This document shows positions 10,439 through 18,958 of a stretch of DNA of 64,000 bases, in pieces. Source of the stretch: Lachnospiraceae bacterium EP-SM-12S-S03 (GTDB lineage: Bacteria; Bacillota; Clostridia; Lachnospirales; Lachnospiraceae); contig JAJBSL010000013.1 in assembly GCA_020540725.1 (NCBI GenBank), forward strand, positions 13,945 to 77,944, in the 5' to 3' direction. The notes under the pieces were generated by a model. The model was given only the letters and a program-made list of their open reading frames with translations, had not been told where the DNA came from and did no database searches. The stretch's first letter is position 1; every line of letters starts with the position of its first letter. A program made the translations under genes and the position numbers.

Positions 10439-12241
10439 TTATTTCTGATTTTTCTGTTCTTCTATTTTCTCCGCCAGATCATTCAAATATACCCAACGTT
10501 CCATCTTCTCCTCCAGCTTCTTTTCCGTCTCTTCTTTCACTGCCGCGATTTCTGAAAGTTTTACGGAATTGGTTGCATTCTTCATCATATCTGCATCCAA
10601 CATCTCCAATTTTTCTTCCAGCGCCGCAATGTCATCATCAATGGTGTCATACTCTTTCTGTTCCGCAAAAGAAAACTTAAGCTTTGTCGGACGGTTCTGT
10701 TTCCAGTCATTTTTCGCAGAGGACTTTTTCCCTTTCTCTGTAGTCTTTACCGTCGTATCTTCTTTCTGTTTTGCTTCCAAATACTCCGTATAACCGCCTT
10801 CATACTGCTTCAGATGCCCTTCTCCATCAAACGCAAAAATACGGTCTACCACATTATCCAGAAAATATCTGTCATGAGAAACTGTAATGACAATCCCCTG
10901 GAATGAATTCAGATAGTCTTCCAGTATTGTCATAGTCGGAATATCTATATCGTTATTTGCCTCATCAAAAACCAATACATTCGGCGCTGCCTGCAAAACG
11001 CTCAGCAGATACAGTCTCTTTTTCTCTCCACCGGACAGTTTTTCAATCTGTCCATACTGCATCTCGGGTGTAAAAAGGAAGCGTTCCAGCATTTGGGATG
11101 CTGTAATCCTGCCGTCTTTTGTGGGAATATATTCTGCTATATCTTTTACGTAATCAATGACTTTCTGTTTCGTATCAAATTCTGGAATTTCCTGAGCAAA
11201 ATATCCGATGCGAATCGTTTCTCCAATTTCCACAACCCCTTCATCCGGTTCAATGATTCCTGCAATCATTTTTAAAAGTGTCGATTTTCCACAGCCATTC
11301 GGACCGATGATACCAAGATTCTGATTTTTCAAAACAATATAATCAAAGTCATCAATCAGCTTTTTCCCTCCATAACTTTTACTGATATGATGTAGTTCAA
11401 TGGTTTTCTTTCCCATTCTCGTCTCAACAGAATCAATTTCTGCTGTCATATCAGATACCGGCGCTTTCCCGTTTTTCAATGCCTCTAACCTGTCAAGTCT
11501 TGCTTTCTGTTTTGTTGTTCTTGCACGGCATCCCCGCTTTGCCCATTCCAGTTCCATACGGAGTACACTCTGACGTTTCCGCTCGGAAGCCAGTTCCATT
11601 TCTTCTCTCTGCGCTTTCATCTCTAGAAATTTTGTATAGTTTGCTTCATAGCTGTACAAACTTCCTCTGCTGATTTCCAGAATCCGGTTGGTTACTTTAT
11701 CCAGGAAATATCGGTCATGAGTTACCATAATGACAACACCACGGTACTTTTTTAGATAGTCTTCCAACCATTCGATCATTTCATTATCCAAATGGTTTGT
11801 CGGCTCATCCAAAAGCAGTACATCAAAGGATGCTGCGATTGTTTTTGCTAGTGCTACTCTTTTCTTCTGCCCTCCGGATAGTGTCTTGATCTTCGCCTCA
11901 TGATCTGTGATTCCAAGCTTGTTCAATGCACTTTTCACTTCACTTTTCGCCGTCCAGTCTGTCTCCGGAATTCCGTCATATGCATACGAAATAACCGTAG
12001 CATCCTTCGGGAACTGTGGATTCTGTGGAAGATATGCCAGGCGAATCCCATTCTGCTTTATAATCTGACCCTGATCCGGCTCTTCTTCTCCTGCAATCAT
12101 ACGAAGAAGTGTCGTCTTTCCCATCCCGTTGATCCCGATAATTCCTACCTTTTCTCCTTCTTGGATTCCACAGGAAACATCATCAAATATGACTTTCTCT
12201 CCATAAATTTTACTGATATGTTCTATATTTAAAATGTTCAT
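10439..12241 (-). CDS. ABC-F family ATPase (Uup-like)
   Basis: Soluble, ribosome-associated type of ABC protein without membrane segments; 600 residues. Two ABC domains: Walker A GINGMGKTT and GPNGCGKST; signatures LSGGQKKR and LSGGEKKR; Walker B followed by DEPTNHLDN in the first, and DEANNDID in the second. The linker between domains is basic and helical (about 225-260). The C-terminus is a charged coiled coil (about 520-600), as in Uup. Family roles include translation rescue and drug resistance; which applies here cannot be told. ATG follows CAGGAG. Likely operon with helD. Confidence 0.9.
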   Translation of the reverse strand: MNILNIEHISKIYGEKVIFDDVSCGIQEGEKVGIIGINGMGKTTLLRMIAGEEEPDQGQIIKQNGIRLAYLPQNPQFPKDATVISYAYDGIPETDWTAKSEVKSALNKLGITDHEAKIKTLSGGQKKRVALAKTIAASFDVLLLDEPTNHLDNEMIEWLEDYLKKYRGVVIMVTHDRYFLDKVTNRILEISRGSLYSYEANYTKFLEMKAQREEMELASERKRQSVLRMELEWAKRGCRARTTKQKARLDRLEALKNGKAPVSDMTAEIDSVETRMGKKTIELHHISKSYGGKKLIDDFDYIVLKNQNLGIIGPNGCGKSTLLKMIAGIIEPDEGVVEIGETIRIGYFAQEIPEFDTKQKVIDYVKDIAEYIPTKDGRITASQMLERFLFTPEMQYGQIEKLSGGEKKRLYLLSVLQAAPNVLVFDEANNDIDIPTMTILEDYLNSFQGIVITVSHDRYFLDNVVDRIFAFDGEGHLKQYEGGYTEYLEAKQKEDTTVKTTEKGKKSSAKNDWKQNRPTKLKFSFAEQKEYDTIDDDIAALEEKLEMLDADMMKNATNSVKLSEIAAVKEETEKKLEEKMERWVYLNDLAEKIEEQKNQK

Positions 12242-12288
12242 TGTATAATCTCCTGTTGTGTAAATTTATTTTCAAAATACTGTATATG

Positions 12289-12317
12289 ATTGTATCACAC
12301 CTTTTCCCCCTCTACAA
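12289..12317 (-). promoter_or_regulatory. Promoter of the ABC-F/helD unit
   Basis: Minus strand TTGTAG (12317-12312), 17-bp spacer, TACAAT (12294-12289), about 48 bp before the ABC-F ATG. Confidence 0.55.
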
Positions 12318-12341
12318 TATTCAGGAAGTTCCTATATCACG

Positions 12342-12372
12342 AAAAAAACGGAAGTTCCTTTTAAACTTCCGT
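12342..12372 (-). terminator. Terminator after the histidine kinase gene
   Basis: Perfect 9-bp stem ACGGAAGTT (12348-12356) / AACTTCCGT (12364-12372), 7-nt loop, followed on the minus strand by seven Ts. It lies 9 bp after the kinase stop. Confidence 0.9.
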
Positions 12373-12380
12373 CATTTTCA

Positions 12381-13499
12381 TCATACTTCTTTCGGAATCT
12401 TTATAAGAACCCGAATTTCTTCATTTTCACTCTCTGCACAGATTGTTCCTCCGTGAAGTTCTACAATTTCCTTCGCAATGGCAAGACCCAGACCTGCTCC
12501 TCCGCTTCTTGTTGTACGGGCAGAGTCCAACCGGAAAAACTGTTCAAAAATGCGACTTAGTTTTTCTTCCGGAATGGTATTTCCTTGATTCATGCAGACC
12601 ATCTCGATATCCGAATCTTTTTCTTCCACGGAAAATACAATTTCTCCACCTTCAAAACTGTAGTTCACAGCATTTCTCAAAAGATTATCAAATACTCTTT
12701 GCATTTTACCTACATCCCATTTTACTTGCAGGTCTTTTGGCGCATCCAATGTGCAGACCAATTCTTTTTCATCCAGCATCGGCTTGAATTCATATGTAAT
12801 CTGCTCCAGCATCCTTGTCAGATTCACGCGGCTTGGCTCCAATGTAAGGGTTGATAAGTTAAATCTTGTAATCTCGAAAAATTCATTGATCAAATCTTCC
12901 AGATGTTCTGCTTTTTCTAAAGAAATGGACAGGTATTTCGTCCGCAGTTCCTCCGATATCTGTCCTTCATCACGAAGAAGGGTCAGATATCCGATTACCG
13001 AAGTCAGCGGTGTCTTTAAATCATGCGCCAAATATACGATCAAGTCATTTTTCCTTTGTTCAGCTTCTTTCGCTGCCCTTTCATTTCTCTCCAATTGTTG
13101 TTTTACATCATTTAACTGTACTTCTGCTTCTCTTAACTCTTCCGGTAATTTGATTGTATTCTCTTCTTTCATATAAATTGTCTGTGCAGCTTCCAACACC
13201 TGCTCCAGATATGTGTAAGATGTCTTCAAAGCGAAAAATGCTGCCAAAAGCGCACTAGCCATCACAACAATTACAATGGAAGCGGTCCAATTCTTCCGAA
13301 TCCAACTCCACATAATCCAGATCATTTCATTTCCATGCCATATTGTCTGATGTGCTTTCCAGCGTATGGCAACACCAAGCAGCAAAACCCCACCGGTTAA
13401 AAGAACAGAAATACTAATAAATCTCCGCAACTGTTTCCAAAATAGTTTTTTTGCAATATCCTGCATCTGTTCTTTTGTCTTACTCAATTTTATATCCAA
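12381..13499 (-). CDS. VanS-like sensor histidine kinase
   Basis: Membrane sensor kinase, 372 residues. Two transmembrane segments (about 26-46 and 72-91) bracket a short extracellular loop. A coiled linker follows, then the H-box LAHDLKTPLTS with His159, an N-box NLLRNAVNYSF, and G-boxes ending in GGAGLGLAIAKEIVELHGG. The AHDLKTPLTSVIGYL pattern is the VanS type. The frame overlaps the response regulator by 20 bp. The start is uncertain: TTG at 13499 touches its GGGGAG, and TTG at 13487 is better spaced. The ligand is unknown; the tiny sensor loop suggests sensing at or in the membrane. Confidence 0.9.
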   Translation of the reverse strand: MDIKLSKTKEQMQDIAKKLFWKQLRRFISISVLLTGGVLLLGVAIRWKAHQTIWHGNEMIWIMWSWIRKNWTASIVIVVMASALLAAFFALKTSYTYLEQVLEAAQTIYMKEENTIKLPEELREAEVQLNDVKQQLERNERAAKEAEQRKNDLIVYLAHDLKTPLTSVIGYLTLLRDEGQISEELRTKYLSISLEKAEHLEDLINEFFEITRFNLSTLTLEPSRVNLTRMLEQITYEFKPMLDEKELVCTLDAPKDLQVKWDVGKMQRVFDNLLRNAVNYSFEGGEIVFSVEEKDSDIEMVCMNQGNTIPEEKLSRIFEQFFRLDSARTTRSGGAGLGLAIAKEIVELHGGTICAESENEEIRVLIKIPKEV

Positions 13500-14178
13500 C
13501 TCCCCATACTGTTTTAATAAATTTCGGATTTCTTGCCGGTTCCTTTAACTTTTCCCGGATCTTTCCAATATGCGTCATTACCGTATTATTACTGTCATAG
13601 TATTTTTCTCCCCAGACGGCTTCAAAAAGGTGTTCTGAAGACACAACTTTTCCTTTGTGATCACAAAGATACCAAAGAATCGCAAATTCAATTGGTGTAA
13701 ACTGAATTTCTTTTCCATACAATGTACATCCATGTGTCTCACTATTGATCACAAGCCCGCGAATATCGTATTCTGTTTTTTCCTTTGACGTAGTTTTCTC
13801 TGCCGGATTGTATTTTTTGTAACGGCGAAGCTGAGTCTTCACTCTCGCCACAACTTCTAATGGATTGAACGGTTTTAATATATAATCATCTGCTCCCAAA
13901 GTCAGACCCATGATCTTGTCCGTATCTTCCACCTTCGCAGTCAACATGATGATCGGATAAAAATACGTTTCTCTTATTTTCTGACATATCTTGAATCCAT
14001 CAATATCCGGAAGCATAACATCCAGTATTGCCACATCCAGTTTGGTCTTCTCAATACATGAAAGAGCATCACTTCCATTATAGAACTTATGTACCTGATA
14101 TCCTTCACTTTTCAAATATAATTCTACCAAATCTGCAATCTCTTTCTCGTCATCAACAACTAAAACATGTTCCTTCAT
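13480..14178 (-). CDS. VanR-like OmpR-family response regulator
   Basis: Cytoplasmic DNA-binding response regulator, 232 residues. Receiver domain with Asp9/Asp10, phosphoacceptor Asp53 (ILDVMLPDIDG), MLTAK and LKPFNPLEVVARV. The last, with the following RRYKKYNP, closely matches the VanR type. A C-terminal winged helix spans about 135-230 and ends with TVWGVGYKIE. ATG follows GAGGAGA. It lies between the C39 peptidase gene (37-bp gap) and its overlapping kinase; the trio probably forms one operon. No vanHAX ligase genes or VanY/VanZ are nearby, so a role in glycopeptide resistance is not supported. Confidence 0.93.
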   Translation of the reverse strand: MKEHVLVVDDEKEIADLVELYLKSEGYQVHKFYNGSDALSCIEKTKLDVAILDVMLPDIDGFKICQKIRETYFYPIIMLTAKVEDTDKIMGLTLGADDYILKPFNPLEVVARVKTQLRRYKKYNPAEKTTSKEKTEYDIRGLVINSETHGCTLYGKEIQFTPIEFAILWYLCDHKGKVVSSEHLFEAVWGEKYYDSNNTVMTHIGKIREKLKEPARNPKFIKTVWGVGYKIE

Positions 14179-14215
14179 TAGTCTTATCTCCTCATTCTTT
14201 GTGTATATTGTACCA

Positions 14216-14989
14216 TTAAATCTTCTGAAATGCCCACAAATTTTTAATTTGAGGTTCTAATGTATCATAATCCCACAATTTTTCACTATTCTTTTTACTA
14301 TTCGGATCATTTACTTTTATTTTCCCGTCTTCTATTCCCGTTAACACAATGAAATGTCCTGCCGTTGTAAAATCTCCCGGCCGCATACTACATATGATCG
14401 GCATACCAGACTCCAGTGCATGAAATACTGATGTCTTCGACAAAGCAATATTTTCCCCTTCCACGCCAAACTCTCTGCATCCACTGTTAAATAATTCCCA
14501 ACTCGTTCCTGTTCCTGTCACATAATATCCATTCTCCTCTGCATATTTAGCAATGGTATACGGTGTGACTGTGTTTTTCCCGGTAAGTCCTGCCACGACC
14601 ATAGATAATGAAGTCGGAGCACATCCACTTACTGCAACCGAACTATCTCCATAATATCCATATCCCCACCTTTCATCCCATTGCAACAAAAGTGGAATTG
14701 TCCCTTTCTTTACTTCGCCAATGGTATCCGCATAAACATGTCCCTTTTTCTCAGGATATTTCATCACAAAATCTTCCATATCCGGATTCCGGGAAAGCAT
14801 ATCCAAAAGCTCCTTTGGATATTCTCCCTCATTCATCAAAAGAGCAGGGTTCTTTACAAACACTCCCAATTCAGGAAGCCTATTTCCCGCAATACTCACA
14901 ACTCCACACACAAAACCTATCAGTATTGCTATCATTGCCACGTTTCTCAATATTCTTATTTTTCTTCTGCGTCTTATTTTTCTTCTCAT
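14216..14989 (-). CDS. Membrane-anchored or secreted C39-like cysteine peptidase
   Basis: Papain-fold peptidase of the C39-like type, 257 residues from the ATG at 14989, which has GGAGGT nine bases upstream. A very basic N-terminus and one hydrophobic segment (about 12-34) give a signal anchor. The catalytic set is visible: Gln103 (LLLQWDERWG), Cys123 (SGCAPTSLSM), His212 (AGHFIVLTG) and Asp228 (VNDPNS). It precedes the vanR/vanS-like genes and is probably controlled by them. Target unknown: cell-surface proteins or peptides are candidates. An 8-bp inverted repeat (15006-15013/15021-15028) sits just before its SD. Confidence 0.88.
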   Translation of the reverse strand: MRRKIRRRRKIRILRNVAMIAILIGFVCGVVSIAGNRLPELGVFVKNPALLMNEGEYPKELLDMLSRNPDMEDFVMKYPEKKGHVYADTIGEVKKGTIPLLLQWDERWGYGYYGDSSVAVSGCAPTSLSMVVAGLTGKNTVTPYTIAKYAEENGYYVTGTGTSWELFNSGCREFGVEGENIALSKTSVFHALESGMPIICSMRPGDFTTAGHFIVLTGIEDGKIKVNDPNSKKNSEKLWDYDTLEPQIKNLWAFQKI

Positions 14990-15005
14990 AAAAACAGCAC
15001 CTCCG

Positions 15006-15028
15006 TTTGATAGTTTCATTCTATCAAA
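15006..15028 (-). promoter_or_regulatory. Inverted repeat upstream of the C39 peptidase RBS
   Basis: TTTGATAG (15006-15013) and CTATCAAA (15021-15028), 7-nt spacer, directly next to the GGAGGT Shine-Dalgarno. It could be an mRNA hairpin or an operator. Confidence 0.4.
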
Positions 15029-15166
15029 AACGAATGCGCTGTTTTTCTGTTTTTCCTAGTTAAATTCTTAGGAATTTATTAATTCGTCTCTCACCTTTCA
15101 CCTTGTTTTTTCTCTTGTTTTTTCTTATACTATATAATAATTCAAAAAATAGAAAGGACTTATATT

Positions 15167-16867
15167 ATGCAAAAATTAAAACAAACTCTATTATCTATAC
15201 ATCGCAAAAGTTACCCTGCTTATAAATCTTTAAAAGGAACATATCATTTTCCAAACTACATGTTATCCATAGACCATGTGCAAGGAGATCCCTTTGCCTC
15301 TCCTTCCAATGTAAGTGTTCGGATTCCGTTAAAAACGGCATGCTTCCCTTTATCCTATTATAAAACTTATGAGAACAGAATCGCACTTCAAGATTATCTG
15401 ACAAGAAAATTCTATGGACAGATTGAAAAATACAATTTCAAGGCAAAAGGTTCCGGGAAAAGTGGTCTGATTTCCACAAGCCGCTGCGGACAGGAGATTT
15501 TAGAACGTACTGCCTGCGAGATTACAAAAAATGAAATCATTGCACGATTTGAAGTCGGATTCCCGGCAAACGGAAGAACCATCAATGCACCGGAACTTGA
15601 AAAAATATTATTTGATTTTCTCCCAAAATGTGTAGAATCCGTATTTTACTACAAAAATCTACCGGCAAAAGAAGTGGAATCCGTTATCTTTCTTGCAGAA
15701 GATCAGGCCTATATCCGCGAAGAATTGAAAAGACAAAACATTGTCTGTTTCGTGGCAAACGGTTCCATTCTTCCAAGAGAATCCGGTGTCTCCAACCGAC
15801 CTTTAAAAACCGGGATTCCATTTCAATCACCAGATACTTTATGCGTACAAATGGAGCTTCCGCACAGAGGAGTCATTTCCGGTATGGGGATCCATAAGGG
15901 AATCACTCTGATCGTAGGCGGTGGATACCACGGAAAATCCACTCTGTTAAACGCACTTGAATCCGGTGTCTACAATCACATTGCCGGCGACGGAAGAGAA
16001 TACGTGATTACAGATGCAACTGCTTTAAAACTCCGTGCGGAAGATGGACGGTGTATTAAAAATGTGGATATTTCACTTTTCATCAACGATCTGCCAAACA
16101 AAAAAGATACACATTCCTTCTCTACCGAAAACGCCAGTGGAACTACTTCCCAAGCTGCAAATGTGATGGAAGGCATCGAAGCCGGAAGTGATGTATTTTT
16201 GATTGATGAAGATACTACTGCCACAAACTTTATGGTACGAGACGAACTGATGCAGCAGATTATTACAAGAGAGAAAGAACCGATCACGCCATTTCTGGAA
16301 AGAATCCGTGATCTCTATGAAAAGGGCGGCATTTCAACTATCCTTGTTGCAGGAAGCTCCGGTTCTTATTTTTATGCAGCCGATACCATTTTGCAAATGG
16401 ACTGTTATCACACCATTGACATTACTGCAAAAGTAAAATCTGCATGCAAAGATTTTCCATCCCCGTCACTGTCTGCTCCCGGTTTTGTAATTCCAGAATT
16501 TAAAAGAACTGTTTTCACACCTGCTCTCCAAAAAAGAGAAAACAGACACGGAAGTCATCATTCCGAGCGTATCAAAACAAAAGTGATGGGAAAAGATGCT
16601 TTTATGATTGATCGACAGACCGTGGACTTAAGATATGTTGAACAGCTTGCTGATTCTGAACAGACCGCATACCTTGCTCAACTTTTAAAATATATAAAAG
16701 AAACAGGTGATAACAGAAAAAGTATCACGGAAACTGTACAAATGTTAGAGCTCCAAATTAAAAACAGAGGGCTTTCTTCTGTTCTGAATTCTTCCTGTAT
16801 CCCGTGTGGATTTGCATTACCCCGCGTACAAGAAATCTATGCTTGTTTTAACAGATATAGAGGCTAG
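15167..16867 (+). CDS. Predicted ATPase of the ABC class (COG3044-like)
   Basis: A 566-residue soluble P-loop ATPase resembling the COG3044 group, which has no established function. Residues 1-240 form a family-specific N-terminal domain. Walker A is VGGGYHGKSTLL (about 250-261). The segment NASGTTSQAANVMEGIEAG lies in the signature position, and DVFLIDEDTTATNFM gives Walker B and the catalytic Glu. STILVAGSSGSYFYAAD occupies the switch region. No membrane partner is encoded nearby, so this is not a transporter. ATG follows AGAAAGGA. It is monocistronic and divergent from the C39/VanRS operon. Confidence 0.85.
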   Translation: MQKLKQTLLSIHRKSYPAYKSLKGTYHFPNYMLSIDHVQGDPFASPSNVSVRIPLKTACFPLSYYKTYENRIALQDYLTRKFYGQIEKYNFKAKGSGKSGLISTSRCGQEILERTACEITKNEIIARFEVGFPANGRTINAPELEKILFDFLPKCVESVFYYKNLPAKEVESVIFLAEDQAYIREELKRQNIVCFVANGSILPRESGVSNRPLKTGIPFQSPDTLCVQMELPHRGVISGMGIHKGITLIVGGGYHGKSTLLNALESGVYNHIAGDGREYVITDATALKLRAEDGRCIKNVDISLFINDLPNKKDTHSFSTENASGTTSQAANVMEGIEAGSDVFLIDEDTTATNFMVRDELMQQIITREKEPITPFLERIRDLYEKGGISTILVAGSSGSYFYAADTILQMDCYHTIDITAKVKSACKDFPSPSLSAPGFVIPEFKRTVFTPALQKRENRHGSHHSERIKTKVMGKDAFMIDRQTVDLRYVEQLADSEQTAYLAQLLKYIKETGDNRKSITETVQMLELQIKNRGLSSVLNSSCIPCGFALPRVQEIYACFNRYRG

Positions 16868-16884
16868 GGTTCTTCCCTAGCCTC
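16860..16884 (+). terminator. Terminator of the ABC-class ATPase gene
   Basis: Perfect 10-bp stem, GAGGCTAGGG (16860-16869) and complement (16875-16884), 5-nt loop, then TGATTTT. The stop codon TAG is inside the left arm. Convergent guanine deaminase ends 17 bp further on. Confidence 0.75.
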
Positions 16885-16901
16885 TGATTTTCACACATAC
16901 T

Positions 16902-18185
16902 TTATTTATGCAAAAGAATATTCTCCCCACGCACGTATTTTGCTGCAATCTGACTCTCTTCCGGTACGTAGACCAGTCGTTCCAGTCTTTCATATAATGA
17001 CAGTTCATCCTCTGAAAGTCTGCTATCATCAATGATGACCGCATCGAACTCATATCCTTCTTCAAATCTTCCCACTTTACCGAAGAAACTACCGCCGCCT
17101 GCCGTAGCAAGATAAAATACCTCCGCTACCGTCAACGGTTCTTCTTCTTTGTCCACATAAACCCATCGCATCTTAGAAGCCTTCACAGCATCTGCCATCG
17201 CGGTAAACAAGGAAAGTTTCGATCCCGCCGCAACATCCGTTCCGATTCCGATGCGAATTCCTTCCCGCATCATTTTCTTAACCGGCGCTACTCCACTGGC
17301 AAGATTCATATTCGACTCCGGGCAATGTGCAACCCACACCTGATTCTTTTTTAAAATCTCTAACTCCTCTTTTCTTTGATCCGAATACACGCAATGCGCC
17401 ATAATAGCTTTAGATCCAGAACCGCACATTCCATATTTATCATAGGCCTGTGCATAGCAATTCGTATCCGGATGAAGTTCCTGTACCCATGCGATTTCTG
17501 ATTGGTTTTCTGACAAATGAGACTGCACCGAAAGTCCCGTCTCCCGACATATTTCCGCTAGTCCTTCCATCGTTTCATTGGTACAGCTCGGAATAAATCT
17601 CGGTGTCACTATCGGGAAAACCCGTTTGTATCTTCCATCAATATCCGAAAGCCATTTTCTTGTGTTTCTAAGAGTTTCTTCTGTCTCTTCAATTAGGTTC
17701 TCCGGTGAATTTCTGTCCATATTCACTTTACCAACTCCCGCTATCACGCCTGATTCTTCCAAAAGGTCCATCAGATATTCTGTACTTTCTACATGAATGG
17801 TAGCGAAAATTCCGGCTCTTGTTGTTGGACTATTTTTTAAATCTTCCACGAATTTCGGATATACTTTCTTCGCATACTCGATATCCGCATATCTCGCTTC
17901 TGCCGGAAAGGTATACGTATTGAGCCATGGAATCAATTCCATATTCATTCCAAGTCCACGGAATGTGTACTGCGGCGCATGAACATGAAGATCTGTGAAT
18001 CCCGGCATAATGAGTTTTCCTGTATAATCCTCCACTAATCCTTCAGAATATTCTATAGGAAGAACTTGATATACCCCAAGAATCGTGTCTTTCTTTGTTA
18101 CAAGAAAACCATCTTTCATGGTTACCAATTCATCCTGCGACTTACTATAAATAATATCACCTTTTAAAATCCTTATTCCTTCCAC
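16902..18185 (-). CDS. guaD: Guanine deaminase
   Basis: Zinc amidohydrolase converting guanine to xanthine and ammonia; 427 residues. Metal motif DLHVHAPQY (His67, His69) with the guanine-deaminase-type HAPQY, SVQSHLSENQSE, MAHCVYS, a PES motif in HCPESNMNLASG, and the metal Asp in GTDVAAG. The start is GTG at 18185, six bases after GGAGGA. The first 13 bp overlap the RelA/SpoT-domain gene. It is last in a MATE / RelA-SpoT / guaD operon. Its xanthine could feed the molybdenum hydroxylase at 57-60 kb (inference). Confidence 0.93.
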   Translation of the reverse strand: MEGIRILKGDIIYSKSQDELVTMKDGFLVTKKDTILGVYQVLPIEYSEGLVEDYTGKLIMPGFTDLHVHAPQYTFRGLGMNMELIPWLNTYTFPAEARYADIEYAKKVYPKFVEDLKNSPTTRAGIFATIHVESTEYLMDLLEESGVIAGVGKVNMDRNSPENLIEETEETLRNTRKWLSDIDGRYKRVFPIVTPRFIPSCTNETMEGLAEICRETGLSVQSHLSENQSEIAWVQELHPDTNCYAQAYDKYGMCGSGSKAIMAHCVYSDQRKEELEILKKNQVWVAHCPESNMNLASGVAPVKKMMREGIRIGIGTDVAAGSKLSLFTAMADAVKASKMRWVYVDKEEEPLTVAEVFYLATAGGGSFFGKVGRFEEGYEFDAVIIDDSRLSEDELSLYERLERLVYVPEESQIAAKYVRGENILLHK

Positions 18186-18958
18186 TTCGACTCCTCCTTT
18201 TTCTGCTTGATTCTGCGGAAATAGGAACTCATCTCGTCCGCCATCCCCGACAGACGATTCAAAAGTCCCGAAAAGTCTTTCAAATCTACATCATCTTGAA
18301 AGTACGGATATACAATATCATGATCCACCTCACTCCATCCTTCTTCAAACAAAGTTCTTCCTTGTATCTCCACATAATATCCTTTGTATTTAATAATATA
18401 ATGGAGCGATCGATAAATACCGTCTGCTCTGATGTCAATCAGTTTTTCATCATAAATTTTACTGTCTCCGGATCGTTTATAAACCTTCGGTCTTTCTGCA
18501 ATATAAAAGTGTGCTTCATCTTCATCAAAATCTCTTAAACGATCCTCCACATAAAGCAATGGATCATTTTCAAAAACGCTTGTAATATAATTATGAAAAT
18601 AAATCCAATCTTCCCGATATAGGAAAAACACACGGATACCAATCAAATCCGTACAATATTTATAATAATTTGTCCGATCGATCTCTGCAAATTTTTCCAT
18701 ATTCTCTCTTCTTTTTCGAATGATTTTTTCAATCAAATGTCCCGGCGCTTTTGTACGGTATCTGTAAGAATGGATGCCTGCACGTTCAATATCATACAGG
18801 TATTCATCTACAAAGTCTTTCCCAAGTCCACGTAATTTATCTTCCCGTTTTTCGTAATCCTCATAAATTGCTTCCAATTCTTTCCAGGAAATCTCTGCCT
18901 CTTCAAACTCGATCTCTTCTATATTATATTCTCTCAAAAACTGTTCTTTATCCAGCAT
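18173..18958 (-). CDS. RelA/SpoT-domain nucleotidyltransferase (small alarmone-synthetase-like)
   Basis: Stand-alone synthetase-type domain of 261 residues, with no HD hydrolase, TGS or ACT domain. Visible motifs: YRYRTKAPGHLIEK (ATP-binding RxK...K, with Arg68, Lys70, Lys78), DLIGIRVFF (metal Asp104), GIYRSLHY, and VEIQGRTLFEEGWSEVDHD (catalytic-site Glu in EIQxRT). The Ser normally in the RxKxxxS motif is His74 here. ATG at 18958 is seven bases after GGAG; it overlaps the MATE gene by 11 bp. It may make (p)ppGpp-like nucleotides from GDP/GTP, but another pyrophosphate acceptor is possible. Coupling to guaD suggests a purine link. Confidence 0.85.
   Translation of the reverse strand: MLDKEQFLREYNIEEIEFEEAEISWKELEAIYEDYEKREDKLRGLGKDFVDEYLYDIERAGIHSYRYRTKAPGHLIEKIIRKRRENMEKFAEIDRTNYYKYCTDLIGIRVFFLYREDWIYFHNYITSVFENDPLLYVEDRLRDFDEDEAHFYIAERPKVYKRSGDSKIYDEKLIDIRADGIYRSLHYIIKYKGYYVEIQGRTLFEEGWSEVDHDIVYPYFQDDVDLKDFSGLLNRLSGMADEMSSYFRRIKQKKEESKWKE

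Noticed and set aside
13480-14178. Vancomycin resistance cluster
   Set aside because: The regulator and kinase resemble VanR/VanS, but no vanH, vanA/B ligase, vanX, vanY or vanZ gene is present within the window.
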